DNA of 64,000 nt, taken from positions 78,345 through 142,344 of the forward strand of contig CAVAJF010000004.1 in assembly GCA_963588905.1 (NCBI GenBank). The letters are read 5' to 3'. Every line of letters starts with the position of its first letter. Positions within the stretch are counted from its first letter, which is position 1. A model generated the notes under the pieces. It was not told the DNA's origin and did no database searches. It saw only the letters and a program-made list of their open reading frames with translations. The translations under genes were made by a program, and so were the position numbers. The DNA is from Butyricicoccus_A sp963588905 (GTDB lineage: Bacteria > Bacillota > Clostridia > Oscillospirales > Butyricicoccaceae). Shown here piece after piece: positions 8,525-16,921 of the stretch.

Positions 8525-11500
8525 TCATTCCCGTCCCACTCCATTGTCCAAGAAGAAAATCGGGATAAAGCACAAAACCATATAAATTAACAGGCGAATC
8601 GGGTGTGCATCGGACGGAACAAATGCATAGCACAGATACATCATGAGCAGCATACACACGATGGACGCACAGATGCCAATGAGAATGCCTGTGCGCTGCG
8701 CCTTTCGCTGCGCACGAGCGGCGCAAATGCAGTCCGCCGTTCCCATCAATCCATCGCGCACCAGCAGGGCGCACAGCCGCGCATCGCGTGTATACGCAGG
8801 ATTTCTCAGGGCGCGATTTTGCTCCAAATCCGGCACGACAACCGTGCCTGCCGGAAGATCATACAGCTGCTCTACCAGCTTTGGCGTAATCTGCTGATTG
8901 CGCGAATGCAGCCAGATTGTCGTTTTCTGTTCCATGAGCTTTTGCATCGCATGGAACAGAACCGCCGGCACCGCATAATCCACCGTGATGATGGCAGCGA
9001 GATCTCCGTCCAGCGACAGAGCAAGAGCATTGTCCGCCATATCGCCAACCGCCACGCCGCGTGACATCATAAACGCCTGATTGCCCAGCAAAACCTCCAG
9101 TCTGCCGATTTGTCCGCTGACTCCGCCAATATACTGCGTGAGCTGATGCACCGGAAGCGGTTTGCCATATCGCGTGCGCACCTCTTCCGCCAGCATACTG
9201 CCCAGAGAGGAATCTTGCGTCAGTGCCGCCGCATAGGCCAATGCGGTCGATTCATTCAAACTGCTGTGCAGCTCCAAATTGGCCAATGTCACAGAGCCAG
9301 TCGGGAACAGATCCTCATCCGTCAGCACAACCGTCTCCGTCTGCGCCATCTTGTCCGCGCCCTTGTCGCTGTCCGACGCCGCGCCACAATGCGCCAATCG
9401 GCTTGCGGCACTTTGTCTCGCCATGACAGAAGCGGCAATCAACGCAATCTGGCAGGAACCGGTCACGGTCGCCGCGAGCACATAAATCAGCCGTCCGACA
9501 TCACCGGTCGAAGCGCAGACAATCGCAGATAAAATCACTGCAATCACCAATACCGACAACGTCACTAACCGTTCAAGTTTCTTTCGCTCTTCACTGAGCA
9601 CGATGTGTTTTGCAAAGGTATCGGTATCTGCCAGCGGTGCCTTGACCAGATGCGGTGTCGCTCCGTCATGCCAGAAGATGCCTATCGGTTCGCATGCCGA
9701 TCCGGCAACTTTATATGTATCGCGCCGAATCTTCTCTTCTCCAATCTGCGCACACAGCTCAACGAACAGAATCAGCATCGCAATACAAGCAAACGGAATT
9801 TCTTCTCCTTCCGATGCCAAACGAATGCAGCAGTGCACAATATTGAGGATCAGCGCAATATCTGCCAACGAGGCAAAGTTTGGACTGAGATGCAAAACCG
9901 CTCGAATGCCGTCCCAAACGACGTCATAGGCCAAAACGGCAGCACCTGCCATCAGCAGCAGAAAGACACCCAACACGCGACCGGAATGCGACGCGTAATC
10001 CATCGCACTCGGCAACGGCAAAATGGTAAAGTCTGCGGCACACGAGATATAAATGCAAATCAGCGTCAAAATACCCAAGAAAACCAGTCGAATCTCTTTG
10101 TTTCGCGCTCGCAGACGACAAGCCTGGCTCTCCTGCGTCAAATCCTGCGGTATTTTAATCTCTGTCTGTTTGACCGGAGCCGCTGTCGGCTGCTCCGGTT
10201 CGCTGTGCGGCGTCTGTTCCTGTTCCAGTTGTCCCGGCTGAGATGCAGAAGCCTGAATTTCTATTACGGATTCTTCGAGAGATGCTTTCTGGCCGACCGC
10301 CTCCGTTACCGGTGTGCCGGTCGACCCTTCAAGAAAAACCGAGTCTTCCTCAGCTGTCTCCTGCTCCTGCTTGTCCTGTTCGTGCATCTCCTGCCATGCA
10401 TCCGCCGCGTGAATCTCTTCCGGCTCCGGCTGCTCGGCAGTTTCCATCTGCTGCGCTGCTTCCTGATACTGGCGCTCGCGCTCGGCAATGCGCTCCTTAC
10501 AGCGCAGTACCTCATGCGTCATAACCGGACCTTCTTTGCGCAGCTCTTCCAGAGACGGTGCCATCTTGACAATTTCCTCCAGCGGCTTGCCCAGCCATGC
10601 CGGAATCGGCAGCAGCTCGTCCTTTGGCGGCTGCACCTTTTTCTTTTTCGCCTTCTTTTTGGCTTTTTTCTTTTCTTCTTCCGGATTGCGCACCGGAAGT
10701 TCAATATACACGGTTGTCGCCTTGTCCGGGAATGTCTCCGGAATGCCGGTTTCCTTGCGCAGCGGCGATTTCTTCTTGTCCGTGCCGCTCTCTTCTTCGC
10801 TGTCCTTCAGCAGCTTTTCAAAGCTGGCGCGTTCCGCTTCCTCCTCGGCATCTACATCCGACATAAATGCCTCGAATTCATCCTCACTGATGACTGGCGT
10901 ATCTTCCGGACGCGGTTCCGGCTCTTTTTTCTGTTCCGGTTCAGGCCCCGATGTCGGTGGCGTCTGCTCTGTCGACTCTTCGCCGTCTTCCGCGATTTCC
11001 GCACGCAGCTCTTCCAGCACTTCATCCAGCGAGTGATCTTCCTGCTGCACTTGTTCCGGCTGCTGCTCCGGCATCTGTTCCGGTGTCTGTTCCTGCTCCG
11101 GTTGCTCATCCAGCAACTGCGTTTCCGGTTCCGGTTCTTCCAGCTGTTCCATCGAATCGGATGACAAAACCTGCGTTTCCTCTTCCTCCGATGTCGGCGC
11201 AGACTCGTCCAATCCTTGCAGCTGTGTCAAATCAATCGGCGTATCGACTTCTTCCAATTGATCCGGTGGAGAAAACAGGCGAGAAAGCAAGCCCTTTTTC
11301 GGCTGTTCCTCCGGTTCATCGGATTGTTCCTCAGAAATTTCCTCCTCCGGCTGTTCCGGTTCGGCATCCTCTTCCAGTTCCGGCGGCGCAAACAGGCGAG
11401 AAAACAGTCCCTGCTTGCTCGGCTTCACTGGCTCTTCCTCGTCCTGTACAGGCTCCTGCGCAGGCTCTTCCGTATGCAGCGCCTGCATGATCTGCGAGAT

Positions 11501-12235
11501 GGCGTCGTCGCCCCATGCAGGGCGTTCCGGTTCTGCCTTTGTTTCTGTCTTTTGCTCTTCTGACAGCTCTTCAGCCTGTTCCTCCGCTGGCTGCTCAGAT
11601 AGCTCTTCGCTGTCTTCCATGCGGCGGGTCGCTTGGTCAATCAGTTCCGTATAATCCTGCTTTTCCATCCGGCGGGTTGCCTGTTCCGGCTGTTCTTCCG
11701 GTTGCTCTTCTGCTTGTTTTTCCGGCTGCTCTGCCTGTTGTTCGGATTTTGATTCACCCGAAAACAGGCGTTCCATCAGACTCGGTTCTTCTTCCGGTTC
11801 CGGCATCAGCTCTGTCCGCGGATCTGTCGGTATCTCCTCTTCACGCTCCAACTCACCGAGCTGTGCAAACAGAGAACCAAACACATCATCTTCTTCCGGC
11901 TGAGCTGCCGGTTCTGTTTTCTCGTCGCCCTCCGGCTTGAGCCATGTCTGCATATCTTCCTGTTCTTCAATCATGGCTTGGGTCTGCTCAGATGCCTGCT
12001 GAAGCGATGCCAGCGCCTCGCGCTCCTGCTCCTCCGACTTGCTCGCCGAAAGCGGCTGTGTTTTCGGCTCTTCCGACGTCTGCACACCCAAGCTCTGCAT
12101 CAATTCTTCCATGCTGCTACTGCTGCCGCTCTCGGAAGAACCTGCCTCCTCCATAATCTGATCTACATCATAGAGACTGCTTCCAGAGACTTCATGCAGT
12201 TCTTTTTTCAATTTTTCGAGATCCAGATCATCCAT
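8525..12235 (-). CDS. Acidic disordered region fused to a motif-less P-type ATPase-like membrane domain
   Basis: A 1236-residue protein. Residues 1-706 are very rich in Glu, Gln and Pro, with short recurring motifs: MERLFSG (154-160), ATRRME twice (186, 202), GLFSRLFAPP (276) and GLLSRLFSPP (315), plus a Lys-rich run near the middle. Residues 707-1236 follow the plan of a P1B ATPase: four hydrophobic segments, a small loop, two hydrophobic segments, a large cytosolic part and two final segments (about 1180-1225). Compared with the intact ATPase at 57971-59851, CPC reads GSC, the DKTGT phosphorylation site reads TDEDL (Thr972 at the Asp position), HPLG reads SSLG, and the TGD and GDGxND motifs are absent. 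A pump is therefore unlikely; scaffold or sensor is inference. The start at 12235 has GGGAGG nearby and overlaps the rlmB stop by 8 bp. Confidence 0.82.
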   Translation of the reverse strand: MDDLDLEKLKKELHEVSGSSLYDVDQIMEEAGSSESGSSSSMEELMQSLGVQTSEEPKTQPLSASKSEEQEREALASLQQASEQTQAMIEEQEDMQTWLKPEGDEKTEPAAQPEEDDVFGSLFAQLGELEREEEIPTDPRTELMPEPEEEPSLMERLFSGESKSEQQAEQPEKQAEEQPEEQPEQATRRMEKQDYTELIDQATRRMEDSEELSEQPAEEQAEELSEEQKTETKAEPERPAWGDDAISQIMQALHTEEPAQEPVQDEEEPVKPSKQGLFSRLFAPPELEEDAEPEQPEEEISEEQSDEPEEQPKKGLLSRLFSPPDQLEEVDTPIDLTQLQGLDESAPTSEEEETQVLSSDSMEQLEEPEPETQLLDEQPEQEQTPEQMPEQQPEQVQQEDHSLDEVLEELRAEIAEDGEESTEQTPPTSGPEPEQKKEPEPRPEDTPVISEDEFEAFMSDVDAEEEAERASFEKLLKDSEEESGTDKKKSPLRKETGIPETFPDKATTVYIELPVRNPEEEKKKAKKKAKKKKVQPPKDELLPIPAWLGKPLEEIVKMAPSLEELRKEGPVMTHEVLRCKERIAERERQYQEAAQQMETAEQPEPEEIHAADAWQEMHEQDKQEQETAEEDSVFLEGSTGTPVTEAVGQKASLEESVIEIQASASQPGQLEQEQTPHSEPEQPTAAPVKQTEIKIPQDLTQESQACRLRARNKEIRLVFLGILTLICIYISCAADFTILPLPSAMDYASHSGRVLGVFLLLMAGAAVLAYDVVWDGIRAVLHLSPNFASLADIALILNIVHCCIRLASEGEEIPFACIAMLILFVELCAQIGEEKIRRDTYKVAGSACEPIGIFWHDGATPHLVKAPLADTDTFAKHIVLSEERKKLERLVTLSVLVIAVILSAIVCASTGDVGRLIYVLAATVTGSCQIALIAASVMARQSAASRLAHCGAASDSDKGADKMAQTETVVLTDEDLFPTGSVTLANLELHSSLNESTALAYAAALTQDSSLGSMLAEEVRTRYGKPLPVHQLTQYIGGVSGQIGRLEVLLGNQAFMMSRGVAVGDMADNALALSLDGDLAAIITVDYAVPAVLFHAMQKLMEQKTTIWLHSRNQQITPKLVEQLYDLPAGTVVVPDLEQNRALRNPAYTRDARLCALLVRDGLMGTADCICAARAQRKAQRTGILIGICASIVCMLLMMYLCYAFVPSDAHPIRLLIYMVLCFIPIFFLDNGVGRE

Positions 12236-13031
12236 GCTGTTCCTCCCCGATTCTCTGCCGCACGGCTTCATACAACAAAACGGCTGCCGCTGCGGACGCG
12301 TTGAGCGAATTGACCTTTCCCTTCATCGGAATGCTGACAATGCCATCGCACTTTTCACGGACAAGACGGCTGAGGCCGCTGCCCTCCGAGCCGATGACAA
12401 TGGCTGTCGCGCCGACAAAATTGGTCTGATACAGGCTGGTATCTCCGCCGGCATCCGCGCCAAATACCCAGACGCCTTTTTCCTTCAGCGTATCAATGGC
12501 CGCTGCCAAATTGGTAACACGTGCCACGCCGATGTGCTCAATGGCACCGGCAGATGCCTTGGCTGCGGTCGCCGTGAGGCCAACCGAACGGCGCTTTGGG
12601 ATGATGACGCCGTGCGCACCGGCGGTCTCTGCCGAACGAATCACAGCGCCCAGATTGTGCGGATCGGTCAAGCCATCGCAAATCATGATGAGCGGCTGCT
12701 CTCCGCGATCTGCGGCTGTCTGCAAAATATCCTCCAGCGAGACATATTCATGCGCCGCTGCCTGCGCAATGACGCCCTGATGCACGCCGGTCTCGCTCAT
12801 GGCATCCAGCTTGCGGCGGTCTACCTGTGTCACAACAGCACCGGCTGCCTTCGCCATAGCGACAATATCCGCCATACGTCCGTTCTGATCCGGTGCAACA
12901 AACAATTTATCCACGGTTCTGCCTGCGCGAAGCAGCTCCAGAACCTCGTTTCTGCCTTCATACAGCGTGGTTTCCGTCTCTTCCTCGCGCTGCGGGCGTT
13001 TATGAAATGTCTTTTTTGTTTTCTGACTCAT
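12228..13031 (-). CDS. rlmB: 23S rRNA (guanosine-2'-O-)-methyltransferase, RlmB/TrmH family
   Basis: A SpoU-class 2'-O-methyltransferase of 267 residues. The N-terminal substrate-binding domain reads YEGRNEVLELLRAGRTVDKL. The SPOUT catalytic domain has DGLTDPHNLGAVIRSAETAG (motif 1), VIGSEGSGLSRLVREKCD (motif 2) and IPMKGKVNSLNASAAAAVLL (motif 3). The start MSQKTKK at 13031 follows GGAG by 8 bases. Its stop overlaps the start of the following large gene (ATGGATGA), so the two are translationally coupled and share the promoter at 13066-13080. Confidence 0.94.
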   Translation of the reverse strand: MSQKTKKTFHKRPQREEETETTLYEGRNEVLELLRAGRTVDKLFVAPDQNGRMADIVAMAKAAGAVVTQVDRRKLDAMSETGVHQGVIAQAAAHEYVSLEDILQTAADRGEQPLIMICDGLTDPHNLGAVIRSAETAGAHGVIIPKRRSVGLTATAAKASAGAIEHIGVARVTNLAAAIDTLKEKGVWVFGADAGGDTSLYQTNFVGATAIVIGSEGSGLSRLVREKCDGIVSIPMKGKVNSLNASAAAAVLLYEAVRQRIGEEQHG

Positions 13032-13065
13032 AGCTATAACTCCATTTATCCATACTCGATACGTC

Positions 13066-13080
13066 CAGTATAACACAAAA
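13066..13080 (-). promoter_or_regulatory. Extended -10 promoter for rlmB
   Basis: The minus strand reads TTTTGTGTTATACTG, containing TGT-TATACT, an extended -10 element. The same 15 bases occur at 15420-15434. Confidence 0.6.
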
Positions 13081-13096
13081 CTCGGATGCCTGACAG

Positions 13097-13130
13097 CAAA
13101 ACCGTAAACTTTATGTCCCGTTCACGGATT
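13097..13130 (-). terminator. Putative terminator of the three-gene membrane island
   Basis: Eight-base-pair stem CCGTGAAC/GTTTACGG (one G-U) with a 10-nt loop and a TTTTG tail on the minus strand, about 40 bp after the stop at 13168. Confidence 0.55.
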
Positions 13131-13167
13131 TTTCACAAGAGCTTTGCCCACGCCATATATGTATCTG

Positions 13168-13698
13168 TTAAGATTGTAAAATCCAATCACACAAATCTTT
13201 TGCCGGTTCGCGTCCACTTTTTATCACGCAAGTCATTTCTGTCTCTTCTATCGTCCGAAATACGATCTGAACCGGTGGATTATCTGTATACTTTGCGCCG
13301 GTTGTAATGTTTCGGACACTCTTTATTTCAGAGATATATCTTCGATTTATCGCAACCGTGCTCCCTAGGGAAAGTATCATACACCAGTCTCCACTGGCAA
13401 CCATTTCTACATCATCTGTAAAAATACCATCCATATAGATTCCCTGCATATCTCTGTCAAACTCCACACCTAAGCATTGCTCTTGTCTCTGAATATTTTG
13501 TTTTGCTTTTTTATTTTTTCTCCCTGTATCAATCCAAAATATCAGGATCAGCAGTAACCAAATGCCATCTACTTCAAGCATATCTTCCATCGTAGCAGTC
13601 ATATATGTCATCGCAAGAATGCTGGGAACTGTTATCAGCAATCGAGCTAAGCCATACTGACGTTTCACGATAGTTTTCTTCGTAACCGGTGTATTCAT
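13168..13698 (-). CDS. Hypothetical membrane protein, paralogue of the 14826-15395 product
   Basis: A 176-residue protein of unknown function. The N-terminus MNTPVTKKTIVKRQ is nearly identical to that of the upstream paralogue. Two hydrophobic segments occupy about residues 19-37 and 45-56. A soluble domain follows: EFDRDMQGIYMDGIFTDDVE, then GDWCMILSLGSTVAINRRYI. This domain is beta-rich in appearance and could be a small PH-like or YcxB-like fold, but I cannot assign it. The start codon overlaps the stop of the upstream gene (TGATG), so it is translationally coupled. Codon use is more A+T-rich than in flanking operons. Confidence 0.78.
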   Translation of the reverse strand: MNTPVTKKTIVKRQYGLARLLITVPSILAMTYMTATMEDMLEVDGIWLLLILIFWIDTGRKNKKAKQNIQRQEQCLGVEFDRDMQGIYMDGIFTDDVEMVASGDWCMILSLGSTVAINRRYISEIKSVRNITTGAKYTDNPPVQIVFRTIEETEMTCVIKSGREPAKDLCDWILQS

Positions 13699-14813
13699 CA
13701 GCTATAATCGTAAAACCGGTGAATCTCTCCCTGATGAATCGCATCAGGGAAGTGTCCCTCTCGCTCCGGCGGGAGAATACCGTTGAGGTGCATGTTGTGA
13801 TATATTTCTTTCAAGTTATCCTCGAGTCCCGGTGCTTGTATCTGCTTTTGATATGCTTCAATTTCATCCAGCATAGACAGTGCCATGTCTCGATTGGCTT
13901 GTAATCCTTCCTCTATTTCTCGACCCAAACCTTTATTCATTTCCCATCGCTCTGCAATGGAATCCAAAAAGAGGTCAACTTTCTCTAACATAGTAGACAA
14001 ACACGTTTGCTTTTCATCTTGTTCCGCCTGTTCAAATTTTTGCTTTGCTTTTTCATAATCGGTGTGATATGGTTCATCACAAGCAAACAACTGGCTGCTC
14101 AAGAAACAGCTATCTGTTTTTGCTTCTAATTTTTTGCGCACACAGTCAATCATACAAAATGTATCATATAGTATCTGCAACCGCTGTTCTCTTTCTTCTA
14201 TATTTTCTGGTGTGCGAACTGCGTAATATGCATAATACTCTATCAACGCATACTCTGCATACGATGTATCTGTTTCCAATTTATCTAGCAGTTTTAGCTT
14301 TTGTTTTCTGTCTAACTGGCTGTTCTCTTCTGTCCATCGCTGTTTTGTCCGTTGAAATTTTTTCCAAGCATTCTTCCATTCAACTCGTGCAGAAACAATT
14401 TCTTCCGGTTCTCCCGATTTATCTATTTCTTCATCATCCTCTAGCCATTCCCAGTTTGTCATCCCGGAGATGCCTACCATTCCCAGCACTCCAAGTAAAT
14501 ACATGATATCGATGGGTTCATAATATCTTGTACACTCCATTGGAAAGATGAGCAGAAAAAATATAGCAATGTAAAACTGCCACTGCAAAATAAAAAATGC
14601 AATCTTTTTCTTCTGAATATATTGTGAATATCCTAAATGCAACAGTCGTTTCACAAAAGATTTACTCTTTTGAATCTCGTCTGCTTTTTCAATTCCAACT
14701 TCACGTTTCAAAATAGAGTTCATGGTAAGCCATGTAATTCCCATTCCGCCAAGCCAAAATACAATAGTTATTATAAATGCACTCAATGTCCATTCCGGAT
14801 TTGCCCACGACAT
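13698..14813 (-). CDS. Hypothetical membrane protein with alpha-helical cytosolic region
   Basis: A 371-residue protein not recognised. Hydrophobic segments lie at about residues 9-32, 71-89 and 103-118. From about residue 125 on it is charged and helical, rich in Lys, Glu, Gln and Tyr (for example KNAWKKFQRTKQRWTEENSQ), with predicted coiled coil and no catalytic motif I can name. It is the middle gene of a three-gene unit: 12 bp after the upstream paralogue and overlapping the downstream paralogue by one base. This implies that the three products work together at the membrane. Confidence 0.75.
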   Translation of the reverse strand: MSWANPEWTLSAFIITIVFWLGGMGITWLTMNSILKREVGIEKADEIQKSKSFVKRLLHLGYSQYIQKKKIAFFILQWQFYIAIFFLLIFPMECTRYYEPIDIMYLLGVLGMVGISGMTNWEWLEDDEEIDKSGEPEEIVSARVEWKNAWKKFQRTKQRWTEENSQLDRKQKLKLLDKLETDTSYAEYALIEYYAYYAVRTPENIEEREQRLQILYDTFCMIDCVRKKLEAKTDSCFLSSQLFACDEPYHTDYEKAKQKFEQAEQDEKQTCLSTMLEKVDLFLDSIAERWEMNKGLGREIEEGLQANRDMALSMLDEIEAYQKQIQAPGLEDNLKEIYHNMHLNGILPPEREGHFPDAIHQGEIHRFYDYS

Positions 14814-14825
14814 ATATGTTCCTCC

Positions 14826-15395
14826 TCACGGTATCGGCTTCCCCAGCCATTCGCTCAAGTCTATCGCCACTTGATATGCATTTCCTGTTTTGCAAGTCAT
14901 AACCGTTTGCTCTACTGTCAATAATTCCAGTATCAAGAATGTACTCGCTGCATATCTTCCTGTATGCTCTTCTCGATACACGTCCTTGATTCCCGTAATA
15001 TATTTCTTATTTACAGCAAATACACCGCTAATAGACAACGCAACAAACCAATCGCCATATACAACAGTTTCCACACCATTGCTAAGAATTCCATGCATGA
15101 AAATTCCTTGCATGTCTTTATCAAAGTCCGTATTCAAATATTTTTCTTGCTGTTCAATCCGTTTGATGACTTTTCGATTCTCTTTCTCAAACTCATATTT
15201 CATCCATACAATGCACAGCAAAAGCGGAACATCTACGATTCCTGCCAAGATGACATCTTCTTTCGCAATATGATGGATGTCTACCATGTCAACCGTCACA
15301 AGAACGGCAAGTATAACGAGCAGAATACTGACAAACCATAACATAAATGTACTCTGCCGTTTCACTATCGTCTTTTTCGTAACCGGTGTGTCCAT
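14826..15395 (-). CDS. Hypothetical membrane protein, paralogue of the 13168-13698 product
   Basis: A 189-residue protein with N-terminus MDTPVTKKTIVKRQ, two hydrophobic segments (about 17-38 and 48-66), and the same soluble domain as its paralogue: DFDKDMQGIFMHGILSNGVE, then GDWFVALSISGVFAVNKKYI. Function unknown. It is the first gene of the island, preceded by AAGGAGGGAG close to the start and by an extended -10 element at 15420-15434. Two different copies in one operon suggest duplication followed by divergence into two subunits. Confidence 0.78.
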   Translation of the reverse strand: MDTPVTKKTIVKRQSTFMLWFVSILLVILAVLVTVDMVDIHHIAKEDVILAGIVDVPLLLCIVWMKYEFEKENRKVIKRIEQQEKYLNTDFDKDMQGIFMHGILSNGVETVVYGDWFVALSISGVFAVNKKYITGIKDVYREEHTGRYAASTFLILELLTVEQTVMTCKTGNAYQVAIDLSEWLGKPIP

Positions 15396-15419
15396 CTCTC
15401 TCCCTCCTTGTCGTGCTTT

Positions 15420-15434
15420 CAGTATAACACAAAA
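15420..15434 (-). promoter_or_regulatory. Extended -10 promoter for the three-gene membrane island
   Basis: The minus strand reads TTTTGTGTTATACTG, identical over 15 bases to the element before rlmB. TTGGGA lies 18 bp upstream as a weak -35. It overlaps the foot of the amidase terminator. Confidence 0.55.
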
Positions 15435-15468
15435 GCAGGCCTTCTCCCAAAGAAAAAGCCTGCTTTGC
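15430..15468 (-). terminator. Rho-independent terminator of the SLH amidase gene
   Basis: Nine-base-pair stem AAAGCAGGC/GCCTGCTTT around a 17-nt loop, followed by TTTTG on the minus strand. Confidence 0.75.
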
Positions 15469-15478
15469 GCAACAATCT

Positions 15479-16843
15479 TTACTTGATGTTTTCCGTCATA
15501 TGCTGCAGCATGACCGCGGTCTCTGCACGGGTCGCGCCGGATGTCGGAAGCAGCTTCAAGGTGCCGTCCTCTATCTTAGAGCCGGAGATAATACCGTTCT
15601 GCACAGCCCAAGATACGGCATCCACCGCCCAGTCCGATACATCCGCGGCATCCGCAAAGGCGTCCAAACTGTATGTTGTCGGCTGTCCATGCTTGAACTT
15701 GTAGAGCATCATCGCCAGCTGTTCGCGCGTAATCAGATCATCCGAAGAAAATGTCGTCTCCGATGTACCGGCAGTGATGTTGTTTTCCGCCGCCCAAGTC
15801 ACCGCTTGATAATACCAATCACCCTGCTGAACGTCTGTAAACGGATTGTCGTTGTGTACCTGCGGCGTACCGGAGAGATTGTACAGCGTCTGTACCGCCA
15901 TAGCGCGGGTCAAGGTTTCATTTGGAGAAAATGTGCTGGCAGACGTGCCTTTCATCCATCCCTGCTGATAGGCAAAGATAACCGGCGCATAGTACCAATC
16001 CGTTGTATACACATCCTCAAACGGCGCGTCACCCTTTGCCGCGGCAGAATTGCTGGATTTGAGCTTCAGATTATACGCCGCAGCGATCGCCTTGGCATCT
16101 GCCTGTCCCATCTGTTTGAGCTTGGCGTCTGATGCCAGATAGGTATTGTAATCAGAACTGTTCGAGATAAATGCATGTTCTACAATCATGCTCGGTATGT
16201 TTGCCATCGTAGAATTTCGGATGATGCTGTAGTAATCCGCCTTGGAACCATCCGGATATTTGTTTTCCGAGCTGTTTCTCTGTAAGTAGCCGCGATTATG
16301 CAGTCCCAGATTCTCCAAATTGCTGAGTATGCGGCTCGCGGTCTTTTTGGATTCTGTGAGCAGGGCCGGACGGTAATTGCCGTTCGGTACGATCACCAGC
16401 TCGCCGCGCGCACTGCTGCTGTCTGCGGAATTGATATGCAAGCTGACCATCAAATCTGCATTGACAGACTGCGCATATTTCACGCGATCAGACAATCCCA
16501 AATATGTATCGTTGTCGCGCGTCATATATACTTTGACGCCCGCGTATTTGCTCAATTCCTCGCGGCAAGCCAGTCCGATTTTCAGGTTCATTTCCTTTTC
16601 CATCGCGGTCTTGCCGTTCCATTTTTGTGTCGCACCGCTGTCCTTGCCGCCGTGACCCGGGTCCAGCGTGACAATCAGCGTACCGTTATTTGCGCCGTAC
16701 TGTCTATTGCGCACGCCGGTGCTCGGCTGCAAGGTGACATCCTCCTCGCCTTCCATTTGTACCGTTTCTGTCGCCCATGCCGGTGCGCTGGCGGTCAGCA
16801 GCAAACAGGCAGTGAGCAGAAAACTGGTCAGTCTTTTTTTCAT
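15479..16843 (-). CDS. Secreted N-acetylmuramoyl-L-alanine amidase with three SLH repeats
   Basis: Cleaves the amide bond between MurNAc and the stem peptide of peptidoglycan. The 454-residue protein has a signal peptide (residues 1-25, ending APAWA). The Amidase_3 domain at about 55-245 has zinc ligands in TLDPGHGGKDSGA (His64), MEKEMN and LMVSLHINSAD, and the catalytic Glu in IVEHAFISNSSD. Three SLH repeats follow from about residue 270 (FEDVYTTDWYYAPVIFAYQQ; FTDVQQGDWYYQAVTWAAE; FADAADVSDWAVDAVSWAVQ). SLH repeats normally bind pyruvylated secondary wall polymers, so the enzyme is probably retained at the cell surface. It has its own terminator. Confidence 0.95.
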   Translation of the reverse strand: MKKRLTSFLLTACLLLTASAPAWATETVQMEGEEDVTLQPSTGVRNRQYGANNGTLIVTLDPGHGGKDSGATQKWNGKTAMEKEMNLKIGLACREELSKYAGVKVYMTRDNDTYLGLSDRVKYAQSVNADLMVSLHINSADSSSARGELVIVPNGNYRPALLTESKKTASRILSNLENLGLHNRGYLQRNSSENKYPDGSKADYYSIIRNSTMANIPSMIVEHAFISNSSDYNTYLASDAKLKQMGQADAKAIAAAYNLKLKSSNSAAAKGDAPFEDVYTTDWYYAPVIFAYQQGWMKGTSASTFSPNETLTRAMAVQTLYNLSGTPQVHNDNPFTDVQQGDWYYQAVTWAAENNITAGTSETTFSSDDLITREQLAMMLYKFKHGQPTTYSLDAFADAADVSDWAVDAVSWAVQNGIISGSKIEDGTLKLLPTSGATRAETAVMLQHMTENIK

Positions 16844-16878
16844 GTTATTTCATCAAATCCTTTCGCTGAAATTTTGAT

Positions 16879-16917
16879 GCAAAAACAGACTTTTCTGAAA
16901 CGAAAAGTCTGTTTTTT
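16879..16917 (-). terminator. Rho-independent terminator of the hom-thrB-lysC operon
   Basis: Thirteen-base-pair stem AAACAGACTTTTC/GAAAAGTCTGTTT with T-rich flanks on both strands, directly after the lysC stop. Confidence 0.85.
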
Positions 16918-16921
16918 GTGT

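Noticed and set aside
8248..8544. 98-codon minus-strand ORF in the gap before the EF-G-like gene
   Set aside because: It starts inside the upstream coding region, runs through that gene's terminator hairpin and through the EF-G promoter, and has no ribosome-binding site or recognisable domain.
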